Shown: piece by piece, positions 1-9,556 of the stretch
Position numbering within the stretch: the stretch's first letter is position 1
Layout: each line of letters starts with the position of its first letter
NCBI GenBank assembly: GCA_945874735.1
Contig: CAMCHI010000010.1
Coordinates: 1 to 45,959, forward strand
Length of the DNA stretch: 45,959 nt
Direction of reading: 5' to 3'
Origin: an uncultured Arcanobacterium sp.
GTDB lineage: Bacteria > Actinomycetota > Actinomycetes > Actinomycetales > Actinomycetaceae
Notes under the pieces: generated by a model
The model's database searches: none
Told to the model about the DNA's origin: nothing
Seen by the model: only the letters and a program-made list of their open reading frames with translations
Position numbers and translations under genes: made by a program

Positions 1-481
1 AAACTGGAGTGGCAGAAAAACAGAGGAAAAGCTGGGGAAGAAATGCTACGAAGTAGATTTCTAAAGCGTCTAGACCGCGCGTGGTGAGAGTAGCTACTTG
101 CGAAGTATTATCGTTGGCTAACCAGCGTTCACCCAGATTTCCGCTGTGCTGTATTACTTTTTGCCGTAAAGTAGCAATTACTTTTAGAGCTGAGCGGTGT
201 CCGATAGAATTTTGCAAGTATTGCAAAAGCATTTTTCCGCAGAAAATCAGGGCGATACCGGTGATACTTCCTAAGAGTTTAGGAGTAAAAAAGTTTTGAT
301 TAATTTGATTTAAGTTTTCGCTATGGGAAGCTAAGTAGAAGACATCAGAGAGCGCGGAAGCAATTAGAATGATTTGCCCTGCTGTTAAAAGGGATAAACA
401 AAATCCAGTCACTACGAGAAATAAAATGTAATAGCGGGTTTCTTGCGCATATTTCATTAAGCGCGGATCAAATGGACGCAA
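1..481 (-). CDS. cydD: CydD, thiol-reductant ABC exporter subunit (5' part only)
   Basis: First 160 codons of a gene running off the left edge. The translation opens with an RPFDPRL motif, has a hydrophobic segment at about residues 18-45 and reaches an RGLDALEIYF stretch, all typical of the CydD half of the CydDC exporter of glutathione/cysteine needed to assemble cytochrome bd. The ATPase domain lies outside the window. I chose a TTG start at 481-479 because the sequence GGAAAGG sits 6 bases upstream and the family N-terminus begins at this point; no in-frame ATG fits. It lies downstream of cydAB in the same orientation but beyond a strong hairpin, so it probably has its own promoter or depends on read-through. 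Family call confident, start less so. Confidence 0.85.
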   Translation of the reverse strand, partial: MRPFDPRLMKYAQETRYYILFLVVTGFCLSLLTAGQIILIASALSDVFYLASHSENLNQINQNFFTPKLLGSITGIALIFCGKMLLQYLQNSIGHRSALKVIATLRQKVIQHSGNLGERWLANDNTSQVATLTTRGLDALEIYFVAFLPQLFLCFSATPV

Positions 482-685
482 GGTTGCCCTTTCCAAGTAG
501 GTGACACGAAAAGTATAGGTGGTGCTGATGCAGGATATATTTATACCCTAGCCCTAAAGTGTTTTAACTTTTTAATTTTAGGTATTAAGACCTGTTAAGT
601 TCCACTTTATTTACATAAAACTTAGCGGAAAGAAGAAAACGGGTTAAATTTAGAAAAGAAAAGGAAAAATAAGAAACATTAGATG

Positions 686-729
686 AAAATAGGTGGTTAC
701 GAATTTTGGTTTTCGTAACCACCTATTTT
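686..729 (-). terminator. Intrinsic terminator after cydAB
   Basis: Perfect inverted repeat: 686-703 pairs with 712-729 around an 8-base loop. On the minus strand the stem ends in a T run, so it should stop cydAB transcripts. It also has T residues on the plus side and could work in both directions. Confidence 0.8.
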
Positions 730-770
730 TAGTAGTAAGGAGTCAAAACCTAGGTTTATACTCCAAGTTT

Positions 771-1901
771 TTAACCCACTTTCTCAAATGAGCGAATTTC
801 TGTAGGGTGTAATCCCACGTTCTCATCTGGAATGTTGTCTACCGAGATTCGCTTAGAGAATACCCAATAAGACCAGAAAGTGTAGCTAAGTACGATAGGC
901 ACAAAGATTACTGCCGCAATCAACATTACGGTGTGAGTAGGGGCAGTAGCAGATGCCTGTACTAGAGTTAGGTTGTAGGCGGGGTGAATTATCGACTTTA
1001 GAGCATTAGCGCCAAAGGTGCTGAAGATAAATACCACAGCCACAGCTAGAGCAGCAAAATGTACAAAGAATGCTGGTTTTTCTTTACCGATAAAGGTAAG
1101 GAAAAGAGCCGCAATCAAGAGCAGTGCTGCAAGTAGAAGTGGAATCCACGATAGTGGGGATACTGCAAATTGTAGCTGACCCCAAATTGCCCAAACGGCA
1201 GTTAGTGCAGTAGATACTAGCGCAGTCTTGGTGGCTAGTTGTAGTGCACGCTTAGAGAAATCGCCGCTGGTCTTAAGAGCTAGCCAGAGTGCTCCATGAT
1301 TTAGGAACAAAGAGGCTACTACTAGACCGCCTAAAATGGTGAATGGGGTAAGTAGGGAGAAGAAACCGCCAGTTAGGTAGTGCTTAGCTCCTTCAGTAAG
1401 TGCAGTTTCTACTGCTTCTACTGGTACAGCCACAAATTCACCATTTATGTAGTGTCCTACTTCGATGCGGGTACCTTGTACTAGGTTGGCAAATGCTACA
1501 CCCCATAGGATAGCGGCTACCCAAGCCACTCCAGTATGGAGGCAATCCCAAGTGTTGCGCCACTTATCGGAATTAATCTTGCCACGCCATTCTAGCGCGC
1601 AGATACGCACGATGAGCATAAGTAGTACTGCCACTAATGCGGTGTACATTCCCGAGAACATAGTGGCATACCATTCTGGGAATGCAGCAAAGGTAGCACC
1701 ACCCGCAGTTAGTAGGAATACTTCATTTCCGTCCCAGTGTGGGCCAATTGTGTTGAGTAGGAGTCGGCGTTCTTTATCGTTTTTCGGTAGTACTTTAAGT
1801 AGCATACCAGCGCCAAAGCCGAAACCTTCTAGGGTTACATAGCCGATCCATAGCACGATAATGAGGATGAACCAGATTAACTGCAATAATGAAAGTTCCA
1901 T
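771..1901 (-). CDS. cydB: Cytochrome bd quinol oxidase subunit II
   Basis: 376-residue polytopic membrane protein. The N-terminus carries the CydB signature GYVTLEGFGFGAGML and then GPHWDGNEVFLL, with about eight or nine hydrophobic helices in total, matching the family's usual length. With CydA it forms the terminal oxidase that passes electrons from quinol to oxygen at high affinity in the plasma membrane. The ATG at 1901 follows AAAGGAAT with good spacing and lies 22 bases downstream of cydA, so the two genes are one operon. It suggests growth at low oxygen. Confidence 0.96.
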   Translation of the reverse strand: MELSLLQLIWFILIIVLWIGYVTLEGFGFGAGMLLKVLPKNDKERRLLLNTIGPHWDGNEVFLLTAGGATFAAFPEWYATMFSGMYTALVAVLLMLIVRICALEWRGKINSDKWRNTWDCLHTGVAWVAAILWGVAFANLVQGTRIEVGHYINGEFVAVPVEAVETALTEGAKHYLTGGFFSLLTPFTILGGLVVASLFLNHGALWLALKTSGDFSKRALQLATKTALVSTALTAVWAIWGQLQFAVSPLSWIPLLLAALLLIAALFLTFIGKEKPAFFVHFAALAVAVVFIFSTFGANALKSIIHPAYNLTLVQASATAPTHTVMLIAAVIFVPIVLSYTFWSYWVFSKRISVDNIPDENVGLHPTEIRSFEKVG

Positions 1902-1923
1902 TGTTCGCTATTCCTTTCTATCC

Positions 1924-3435
1924 TCAGTAAACGAAGCTCAACTTGGCGCCTGGTTCGTTGGCGTCAATTACTTCGGTCTTGATTTCTTTATTAGGATTAA
2001 TGCCTTCTGTCGCGTAGCGCTTAACTAGCACAAACCAAACTACACCCAAAATTGCGTATAGCAAGGTGAAAGCAATCATGGAAATCCAAATTTCTACAGC
2101 AGAAACCGTCTGCGATACACCAAAATCAGTGATTTGGTGAATTAGATCTGCTGGAGTGGTAGTTTCCATTGGTTGCTTAGTGAAGTTTGGATAAACCACG
2201 AATGGCTGACGACCCATTTCGGTAAGAATCCAGCCGGCAGTGGCTGCTAGGAAAGGAGCTGGGATAGTCCATACGAAAGCCTTTGCTAGCGACCGCTTGG
2301 CAATTAGACGGTCACCGCGTAGTAGCCATAATCCTAGAACTGCCAAAGCAGTGGATAGGAAACCGAGTGCCATCATGATACGGAAAGTGTAGAAAGCTAC
2401 AAAGATATTCGGCATATAGTTACGGTCTGCTCCGTAAGTATCTGCGAAGTAATCTTGGAACTTTTGGTTAATTTCATCTGCTCCGATTAGCTTTGATTCT
2501 GGGCCACTGAAGTGGTTGGTTACCATGAAAGATTCTAAGCCTGGGATTGGTAGTTTGACTACGGAGTCCTCAGTTAGTTCAGAACTTAATAGGAGTAGAC
2601 CCAGCTCAGAAGATTCTTCAGAGTGAGCAATACCCATAGCTGCAATCATCTTAGTGGGCTGTTCATGATAAATATGCTGTCCCATAAAGTGACCAGTATT
2701 AATTACTAGGAAAGAAGAAATAATCATAGTAATTAAACCGAAGCGTGCAGCTGGTTTCCATAGTTCGCGTGCTTCTTGTTCGTTACCTTTCTTTACTGAC
2801 TTCACAATCCACCAGATAGATATACCGGCAATTAGTGCACCAGCTAGAAGGAGAGAAGAAGTAATGGTGTGCGCGAAAGTGTACATGGAAGTAGCCGAGA
2901 AGATTACCTTAAAGAAGCCACTTGCGCCGTCTAGTTCTGCACGTCCAGTTTCAGGGTTGAATACTGCACCTACTGGATTTTGCATAAAGGAGTTTGCTGC
3001 CAAGATGAACAGGGCAGAAATATTAGTGCCGATAGCAAAGAGCCAAGCAGAGAGAGTATGAAGTTTAGGAGAGATGCGTCCGCGTCCGAATATCCACATT
3101 CCTAGGAAAGTAGATTCTAGGAAGAAAGCTAGGAGAGCTTCGAAAGCTAGAGGAGCACCAAAGATATCGCCTACGTAGCGAGAGTATTCAGACCAGTTCA
3201 TACCGAATTGGAATTCCTGCACAATACCCGTTGCAACGCCTAGAGCGAAGTTGATTAATAGGATTTTGCCAAAAAACTCTGAGAGCTTTAACCATGTTTG
3301 ATTGCCACTCTTGAGCCATTTGGTCTGCATAAGAGCTACCAATGGAGAGAGTCCGATGGTGAGCGGTACCAAAACAAAGTGGTAAACCGTGGTAATACCG
3401 AACTGCCACCGAGCTAAGTCGAGAGCGTCTAGCAC
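1924..3435 (-). CDS. cydA: Cytochrome bd quinol oxidase subunit I
   Basis: 503-residue catalytic subunit. Haem and proton-path residues are in place: His19 in the VYHFVLVPLTIG segment, Glu99 and Glu107 in the helix FEALLAFFLES, His189 in the FAHT segment, and a Met in FRIMM at about 354. The quinol-binding region shows GQHIYHEQPTKM, and a GRQPFVVYP motif follows near residue 410. The length suits the short-Q-loop type. A GTG start at 3435 is supported by AAAGGTGG just upstream. First gene of the cydAB operon; promoter presumably in the region between it and rne, which is transcribed the other way. Confidence 0.96.
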   Translation of the reverse strand: MLDALDLARWQFGITTVYHFVLVPLTIGLSPLVALMQTKWLKSGNQTWLKLSEFFGKILLINFALGVATGIVQEFQFGMNWSEYSRYVGDIFGAPLAFEALLAFFLESTFLGMWIFGRGRISPKLHTLSAWLFAIGTNISALFILAANSFMQNPVGAVFNPETGRAELDGASGFFKVIFSATSMYTFAHTITSSLLLAGALIAGISIWWIVKSVKKGNEQEARELWKPAARFGLITMIISSFLVINTGHFMGQHIYHEQPTKMIAAMGIAHSEESSELGLLLLSSELTEDSVVKLPIPGLESFMVTNHFSGPESKLIGADEINQKFQDYFADTYGADRNYMPNIFVAFYTFRIMMALGFLSTALAVLGLWLLRGDRLIAKRSLAKAFVWTIPAPFLAATAGWILTEMGRQPFVVYPNFTKQPMETTTPADLIHQITDFGVSQTVSAVEIWISMIAFTLLYAILGVVWFVLVKRYATEGINPNKEIKTEVIDANEPGAKLSFVY

Positions 3436-4024
3436 TTAACCACCTTTCGTAGACCTGAGTGTGTAAAGGAGCTATCGTTTACAGAAAAATTTTTTGATTT
3501 AGCAAATATAGTTGCGTGTAAAATTTTTATGTTTGGATAGCTATAAGTAAGGTGTAAAAATTATCAGTTTTTACTCCCTATAACTATGTGTCTATGTTCC
3601 CTTATTTTTTACAGTTTTTCCATTAGAAATGAGGATTTTTGGGTACAAAGTATTATTTTTTAGAGTTTTTCTTGATATTCTTTGGTTTTAGTGGCACTAT
3701 GTCGCTAACGTATTTAGCGCACTTTTCTGTTTCTTAAATCTTAAAGCGCTCTTTGTGAGAAAAAATAAGCTGTTTAATGCGAGCTTCTGTAGGCGCAAGG
3801 TGTAAAATACTTTTGACGAGATTATCGATGGCATCGAGTCGATTGTTTTAATACCTGTGCGCCGCATAGCGAGCTGCCGGATTAAAACTAATTAGAGAGC
3901 TTTTGTTGTTAGTTTTCGTGTGCACTTGTGTGTTCGTTGTTTTAAGCTAATGACACAGAATTGAATAAGGTAACTTTAGCGGGTGTTTCGATGCGCACTT
4001 GCAAGTTAGCTTTGAGGAGTACCC
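3436..4024. promoter_or_regulatory. Divergent intergenic region with long rne leader
   Basis: 589 bases between cydA and rne with no convincing gene. The left half is AT-rich and should hold the cydA promoter. On the plus side a TAAAAT at about 3800 could be a -10 element for rne, leaving a leader of some 200 bases. That leader contains an inverted repeat, GTTTTAAT (3845-3852) with ATTAAAAC (3881-3888), enclosing a GC-richer segment. The rne ribosome binding site GAGGAG lies at 4013-4018. Promoter positions are guesses. Confidence 0.4.
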
Positions 4025-6868
4025 ATGTCGGGGGAAGAAAAAAACGAAGCACCACTGGGTGTGACGGCAGAACTTGGGCAAGATGCGCAGGTTGTCAAAG
4101 AGGGTAAAGCAGAAAAAACTACTACCCGTCGGCGTAGCACTACGCGCGCAAAGCGTGGTAAAGCAGAAGTGAATGAAACTGTGGCTGCTTCTTTATCTGA
4201 ATTGGCAGAAACTACTCAGGAACGAAAAGAAGTTAAGACTAGAAAACGAGTAGTAAGCCCAGTAAATACCGTAGATATTGAAGAAGTGAAAACGGGTAAA
4301 GAAACCGTTGTAGTGCCTAACCAATCTGTAGCTAAGACTGTGAAAACTAGAGGGGTAGTATCTCGGCAAAATAAAACAAATAGTGGCAGTCTTTTTGAGG
4401 TTGCTACTTCCGAGTCAAAGCCAGTTGCAGAGCCAACAAATAGTGTTCCTAATTTAAAAGCTAGTGCCAGTATTAGTTTTTCTGCCAGTGATGATACCTT
4501 CACTGTTGCTCCTCGCGCAGAAATTACCCCAGCTCCGATGACGATGCTTTTGTTCCAAGAGCCAGATGTAAATCGGGCTATTCGTGCCCGCAGAACTCGC
4601 AGGGAAGAAAATAATTTAGCAGAAAATACGGCAAATGAAGATGTAGCTGGCGATGCTGAGGTGGAAACCTCTGCGCATAATACTTCTTTAGCAAGTGTTT
4701 TAACAGAAACTCCTCGTAAATCACGACGCGGATCGCGTGGAGGTAGAGGTACTGATGAAGTTAAGAAACTAGCAGATAAAGCTGTGACTACTGCAGAAGA
4801 TGCAGAAGAAAACGAGCCTCTAGTAGCAGATACTGCTAATGATACACAGCCGGTATTAAAGAGAGTGCGCAAACGTAAGACCCTAGTTGCTGCTGAAGGC
4901 GAAAATGCTGAAGCAGTAGAAAATATGGGAAGTGAAGAAAGCATTGAAACCACGGTGCGCCGTCGCCGTCGGCGCAATGCTGGTGAAGTTACTGATGAAG
5001 TAGAAGCTCCTAAAGGTTCTACCAGACTGGAAGCAAAACGTCAGCGTCGTAAAGAAGGACGTGAAGCAGGTCGTAGACGCTACAGTATTACAGAGGCAGA
5101 ATTTTTAGCGCGCCGAGAATCGGTGGATCGGCAAATGCTGGTACGTGAACAAAACGGGCTAAACCAGATAGCCGTAGTAGAAGACGGGGTACTAGTTGAG
5201 CACTATGTGGCACGTCATACGCAATCCTCTATGGTGGGGAATGTGTATTTGGGACGTGTGCAAAACGTATTGCCGTCTATGGAAGCAGCTTTCGTAGATA
5301 TTGGTAAAGGACGAAATGCGGTACTCTATGCAGGCGAAGTTAATTGGGAAGCTGCTGGTTTAGAAGGAAAACCGCGTAAAATTGAAGATGCTTTAAAGTC
5401 TGGCGATGTAGTACTAGTGCAAGTAACTAAAGACCCAATTGGACATAAAGGCGCTCGCTTAACTGGGCAAATTACTTTAGCTGGACGTCATTTAGTGTTA
5501 GTGCCTAATGGAGAAATGACAGGTATTTCCAGACGACTCCCCGAGAAAGAACGCACTCGTTTGAAGCGGATATTAAAAGAAGTAGTGCCCGCTGAACATG
5601 GGGTTATTGTGCGTACCGCAGCAGAAGGTGCCACGGAAGAACAGCTACATAGTGATATTACCCGTTTGGTGAAAGCCTGGAAAGACATTGAAGCTAAATC
5701 TAAGAGCTCTAAGAATGCTCCGTCTTTACTTAAAGGCGAACCAGAACTAGCGGTGCGAGTAGTGCGCGATGTGTTCAACGAAGACTTCAAGCAATTGCAA
5801 GTCGAAGGTGATAACGCTTATGAAACCATTGCGGAGTACGTGCAAGAACTATCTCCAGAACTGAGTGAACGAGTAGTTAAGTGGGAAGAAAAACGAGATA
5901 TTTTTGCTACTTATCGAGTAGATGAGCAGTTACAGAAAGCTTTTGACCGTAAAGTTTATTTGCCATCTGGTGGTTCATTGGTGATTGATCGTACCGAAGC
6001 CATGACGGTAATTGACGTAAACACCGGTAAGTTTACTGGCTCGGGCGGTACGCTGGAAGAAACAGTTACACGTAACAATTTAGAAGCTGCCGAGGAAATC
6101 GTGCGTCAGTTACGGTTGCGCGATATTGGAGGCATTATCGTAATTGACTTTATTGATATGGTGTTGGAAGCTAATCGTGATTTGGTATTGCGTCGCCTGA
6201 TTGAATGTTTGGGACGTGATCGCACCCGTCATCAAGTAGCTGAAGTTACTTCTCTGGGCTTAGTGCAAATGACTAGGAAGCGTGTAGGGCAAGGTTTAGT
6301 GGAGGCTTTCTCTACCGTATGTGAATGCTGCGAGGGACGAGGATATATTAGTCACGAACAGCCAGTAGAACGTGAATTTATTGATAGTGCGTTCAAGAAA
6401 GAAGCCGGAAAAGCAGAAGCGGAAAAAGGAATAGCTGCTGCTAAGGAATTAGAGGAAGCTGATAAGGAAGCAAAACAGGCTGAAGTGAAAGCAGCTTTAG
6501 CTAATATTGCTGCTGCGGCTAGTAAACATCATGAAGAGGGACTAGCTGAGGCGATAGCGCTGGAAACTGAAGGTCAAGCTAGCGCAGGAGCTAATGCTGA
6601 CTCTGGGGAAACCGATTTTGCTTTACCGGAAAATACTGCCGCTGGAAAAGTTGGAAAAGGCAGGAAAGAACGTCGGAGAAGTAATGGGGGAGTAGAGAGT
6701 GCTGCAACTGCTACTACGCCTTCGCAAGCGGTAGCTACCGCAACTAAGAAAGTAGAAAAGACGGTAAAGCGCACCAGACGAGTTAGCTCTTCTGGTACTA
6801 TCACTCCTAAGGCTAGTGCTCCGCAAGCAGATGCCTTGGGAGATATAATGACACTTCCGCTTAATTAA
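4025..6868 (+). CDS. rne: Ribonuclease E/G
   Basis: 947-residue endoribonuclease that processes rRNA and tRNA and starts mRNA decay. Residues 1 to about 365 are a disordered extension rich in Glu, Ala, Thr and Arg, with arginine-rich patches. The catalytic core follows: S1 domain from about 400 (GNVYLGRVQNVLPSMEAAFV), RNase H/DNase-like part with the metal-binding aspartates in TVIDVNTGKF (about 664) and VIDFIDM (about 707), and the zinc-link CECC near 767. A 150-residue Ala/Glu/Lys tail ends in a basic patch. A long N-terminal extension is usual in actinobacterial RNase E. ATG follows GAGGAG at good spacing. Upstream of rplU-rpmA-obg, the common actinobacterial order. Confidence 0.95.
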   Translation: MSGEEKNEAPLGVTAELGQDAQVVKEGKAEKTTTRRRSTTRAKRGKAEVNETVAASLSELAETTQERKEVKTRKRVVSPVNTVDIEEVKTGKETVVVPNQSVAKTVKTRGVVSRQNKTNSGSLFEVATSESKPVAEPTNSVPNLKASASISFSASDDTFTVAPRAEITPAPMTMLLFQEPDVNRAIRARRTRREENNLAENTANEDVAGDAEVETSAHNTSLASVLTETPRKSRRGSRGGRGTDEVKKLADKAVTTAEDAEENEPLVADTANDTQPVLKRVRKRKTLVAAEGENAEAVENMGSEESIETTVRRRRRRNAGEVTDEVEAPKGSTRLEAKRQRRKEGREAGRRRYSITEAEFLARRESVDRQMLVREQNGLNQIAVVEDGVLVEHYVARHTQSSMVGNVYLGRVQNVLPSMEAAFVDIGKGRNAVLYAGEVNWEAAGLEGKPRKIEDALKSGDVVLVQVTKDPIGHKGARLTGQITLAGRHLVLVPNGEMTGISRRLPEKERTRLKRILKEVVPAEHGVIVRTAAEGATEEQLHSDITRLVKAWKDIEAKSKSSKNAPSLLKGEPELAVRVVRDVFNEDFKQLQVEGDNAYETIAEYVQELSPELSERVVKWEEKRDIFATYRVDEQLQKAFDRKVYLPSGGSLVIDRTEAMTVIDVNTGKFTGSGGTLEETVTRNNLEAAEEIVRQLRLRDIGGIIVIDFIDMVLEANRDLVLRRLIECLGRDRTRHQVAEVTSLGLVQMTRKRVGQGLVEAFSTVCECCEGRGYISHEQPVEREFIDSAFKKEAGKAEAEKGIAAAKELEEADKEAKQAEVKAALANIAAAASKHHEEGLAEAIALETEGQASAGANADSGETDFALPENTAAGKVGKGRKERRRSNGGVESAATATTPSQAVATATKKVEKTVKRTRRVSSSGTITPKASAPQADALGDIMTLPLN

Positions 6869-7021
6869 GCATAGATGTGGCGATTATCGCCATTTCCTAG
6901 TTTGATACTGTAAGTGTTTTTGCAGTAAGCTGTTGTGTCGGCGCGTTATTAGTGCCGTGTAGTTTTTCCTAATACATATATAGATTTGTATATGTATCCG
7001 TACGAAAGAGATGAGCAGAAC

Positions 7022-7327
7022 GTGGTTTACGCGATTGTGAAGGTAGGCGGTCGCCAAGAAAAGGTATCCGTCGGATCCATTCTCGTTGTGGACAAGTTGG
7101 CAGGCGAAGCTGGCGAGAAGGTCGAGCTCGAGCCAATTATGCTCGTCGACGGCGACAAGATCACCACTGCCGCTGATGGCATTTCCGCAAAGGTGACTGC
7201 TGAGATTGTACGCGACGAAAAGGGACCAAAGATTTCCATCGTTAAGTACAAGAATAAGAGTGGCTACCGTAAGCGCCAGGGTCATCGTCAGAAACTGACC
7301 CGTTTGAAGGTTACTGGAATTAAGTGA
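7022..7327 (+). CDS. rplU: 50S ribosomal protein bL21
   Basis: 101 residues, with the family opening [17 protein letters not shown] and the closing [12 protein letters not shown](K)LTRLKV pattern. Homologues begin exactly at this VYAIV, so I place the start at GTG 7022. In-frame ATGs at 6986 and 6992 would add an unlikely 10 to 12-residue leader. No strong Shine-Dalgarno precedes either choice. Codons are richer in G and C than in neighbouring genes, as expected of a highly expressed ribosomal gene. Followed 53 bases later by rpmA. Confidence 0.93.
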   Translation: MVYAIVKVGGRQEKVSVGSILVVDKLAGEAGEKVELEPIMLVDGDKITTAADGISAKVTAEIVRDEKGPKISIVKYKNKSGYRKRQGHRQKLTRLKVTGIK

Positions 7328-7380
7328 TCTTAAGATCTTTCCGTTCAACGAGCTTATAAAGTAAGAGAGCAGGTCAGAAA

Positions 7381-7638
7381 ATGGCACATAAGAAGGGCGC
7401 GAGCTCTACTAACAATGGTCGCGATTCTAATGCTAAGCGCCTTGGCGTGAAGCGTTTCGGTGGTCAGTTTGTAAGTGCAGGCGAAATCCTAGTTCGTCAG
7501 CGTGGTACTCATTTCCACCCAGGCGAAAACGTAGGACGCGGCAAGGATGACACCTTGTTTGCACTAGCTGAGGGCACTGTAGAATTTGGTGTTCGTCGTG
7601 ATCGTCGAGTAGTGAATATCGTTCTCGCAGACGCATAA
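7381..7638 (+). CDS. rpmA: 50S ribosomal protein bL27
   Basis: 85 residues beginning [16 protein letters not shown], the conserved bL27 N-terminus that reaches the peptidyl transferase centre, followed by [22 protein letters not shown]. There is no cleavable N-terminal extension of the kind seen in some Firmicutes. Forms a pair with rplU and shares its GC-rich codon choice. A strong hairpin terminator follows within 35 bases. Confidence 0.97.
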   Translation: MAHKKGASSTNNGRDSNAKRLGVKRFGGQFVSAGEILVRQRGTHFHPGENVGRGKDDTLFALAEGTVEFGVRRDRRVVNIVLADA

Positions 7639-7669
7639 GAACTTGTTAGTTCATAACTTAAAATGACTT

Positions 7670-7706
7670 CTAGGGTGGGGAGCTTAGCTCTCCACCCTAA
7701 GTTTTT
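7670..7706 (+). terminator. Intrinsic terminator after rpmA
   Basis: TAGGGTGGGGAGCT (7671-7684) pairs with AGCTCTCCACCCTA (7686-7699) with one G-T pair, and a T5 run follows at 7702-7706. It separates the ribosomal pair from obg. Confidence 0.88.
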
Positions 7707-7820
7707 CTGGCAGATATTGTTTACTATGTAGCGCATAATTTTATCTTTGCTTAATTTTCTTAACTACTTGGTAGACTTAAATTCACCGTTTATTACCAGC
7801 ACACTATTAAAAGGACAAAA

Positions 7821-9383
7821 ATGGCTAGCTTTGTAGATAGAGTTACTTTACATTTAGAAGCCGGAAAAGGTGGTAATGGGGTAGCCTCTGTGCGGCGGGA
7901 AAAGTTTAAGCCACTCGGTGGGCCTGATGGAGCTAATGGTGGGCATGGCGGCAATATTATTTTGCGAGTAGACGGGCAAGAAACTACTTTGCTGCATTTG
8001 CATCACAGCCCGCATTTAAAAGCAGAAAATGGTGGGCAAGGTGCTGGAGATTTACGGCATGGTAAACGAGGACAAGATTTAATTGTGAGTGTGCCAGATG
8101 GCACGGTAGTGAAAGACTTAGAGGGCAATATTCTAGCTGATTTAGTGGGCTTTGGGGCAGAATATATTGCGGCTCAAGGTGGGCAAGGTGGTTTAGGGAA
8201 TGCGGCTTTAGCTTCTCCTAAGCGGCGTGCTCCTGGTTTTGCCTTGTTAGGTGACGAGGGCGAGAAATGCGAAGTTGTTTTAGAGTTGAAATCGGTGGCA
8301 GATGTGGCTCTGGTGGGTTATCCCAGTGCGGGTAAGTCCTCTTTGATTGCGGCAATGAGCGCTGCCCGTCCAAAAATTGCTGACTATCCTTTTACCACTT
8401 TAGTGCCGAATTTAGGCGTGGTAGAAGCTGCACAATACCGTTACACTATCGCAGATGTGCCAGGGTTGATTCCAGGAGCTTCTGAAGGTAAAGGTTTAGG
8501 CTTAGAGTTTTTACGTCATATTGAACGCTGTGCTACTATCGTGCACGTTTTAGATTGTGCGACTTTAGAGCGGGGCAGGGATCCGTTATCTGATTTAGAT
8601 CAGATTGAAACCGAGTTAGCTACTTACGCTAAGCAAGTACCGCCTATTGAGGGAAGAATTCCTTTGATGGAACGTCCACGTGTGGTGGTATTAAATAAGG
8701 TGGATGTGCCAGAAGCGCGTGAATTGGCAGAATTTGTGTTAGCAGACTTGAAAGCGCGTAAATTGCCGGTATTTGTGGTGTCGGCAGTATCGCATGAAGG
8801 CCTCAAAGAATTAGCTTACGCTTTGGGGCATGTAATTGAGCGAGTACGTGAGGTAGAAGTAGCAGCAGAGCAAGCTGTAGAACGTCCAGTGTTGCGTCCA
8901 ATGGGACGACAAGTTAATGATTCTTTTACCGTGGATTATCGTCAGGAAAATGGGCAATCTTTCTTCCAAATCCGAGGTGAGAAACCGGAGCGTTGGGTGC
9001 GGCAAACCGATTTTTCTAATGACGAAGCAGTGGGTTATTTAGCAGATAGGTTAAATAATTTAGGCATTGAAAAGGCTCTCCTTAAAGCCGGTGCTCGAGC
9101 TGGGGATATGGTAGTGATTGGCCCAGCTGAGGGAGGCATGATTTTTGATTGGGAGCCAACTATGGCTACTGGTGCGGAGTTGTTAGGGCCGCGTGGCACG
9201 GATTTGCGTCTACAAGAATCAAGTCGTCCTACTCGTAAAGAAAAGAAAGACGCTTATCATGAGATGATGGACGCGAAAGCAGCAGCGCGTGCTGAATTAT
9301 GGACGGAACGGCAAGCTGGGCAATGGATTGATCCGCAAAAGCTAGATAATTCTATCGTAGATGATACGGGTGAAGTTATTTAA
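7821..9383 (+). CDS. obg: Obg-family GTPase, ribosome assembly
   Basis: 520 residues in three parts. The glycine-rich Obg fold covers about 1-160 ([17 protein letters not shown]). The G domain shows G1 GYPSAGKSS (167-174), the TT switch in [13 protein letters not shown]3 DVPGLI near 214 and G4 NKVD near 293. An OCT domain of about 345-425 and an acidic tail follow, as is common in actinobacteria. It binds 50S precursors and links ribosome maturation to stress signalling. The ATG is preceded by AAAAGGAC. Apparently expressed apart from rpmA because of the terminator between them. The usual neighbour proB is absent. Confidence 0.97.
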   Translation: MASFVDRVTLHLEAGKGGNGVASVRREKFKPLGGPDGANGGHGGNIILRVDGQETTLLHLHHSPHLKAENGGQGAGDLRHGKRGQDLIVSVPDGTVVKDLEGNILADLVGFGAEYIAAQGGQGGLGNAALASPKRRAPGFALLGDEGEKCEVVLELKSVADVALVGYPSAGKSSLIAAMSAARPKIADYPFTTLVPNLGVVEAAQYRYTIADVPGLIPGASEGKGLGLEFLRHIERCATIVHVLDCATLERGRDPLSDLDQIETELATYAKQVPPIEGRIPLMERPRVVVLNKVDVPEARELAEFVLADLKARKLPVFVVSAVSHEGLKELAYALGHVIERVREVEVAAEQAVERPVLRPMGRQVNDSFTVDYRQENGQSFFQIRGEKPERWVRQTDFSNDEAVGYLADRLNNLGIEKALLKAGARAGDMVVIGPAEGGMIFDWEPTMATGAELLGPRGTDLRLQESSRPTRKEKKDAYHEMMDAKAAARAELWTERQAGQWIDPQKLDNSIVDDTGEVI

Positions 9384-9556
9384 CGCCGATTAGTAGCTCT
9401 TATATAGATGAGGGTGCTTTACTACACTCAGTGCTTTATAGTTAGAGATGTGCCTTGCAATAGGATAGAATGTCGTAAATATATTCTATAAATCTTTATT
9501 GGGTGATTTTGTAAGTTACCTTAGCTTAACTGGTAGCTTTGCCATAGGAGGATAAT

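Noticed and set aside
81-299. Plus-strand open frame at the left edge
   Set aside because: Lies opposite cydD, whose translation shows clear family motifs.
4216-4977. Long open frame opposite the rne N-terminal region
   Set aside because: Shadow of the low-complexity Glu/Ala/Arg codons in rne; its translation is Ser/Arg/Thr-rich without structure and lacks a ribosome site.
6872-6960. Leader hairpins before rplU as an L21 autoregulatory element
   Set aside because: Two short stems are visible, but neither shows the known bL21 leader pattern and they could be the end of the rne message.
9511-9529. TAAGTTACCTTAGCTTAAC as a second DtxR-type box
   Set aside because: Only loosely similar; at least four of the key positions differ from the consensus.
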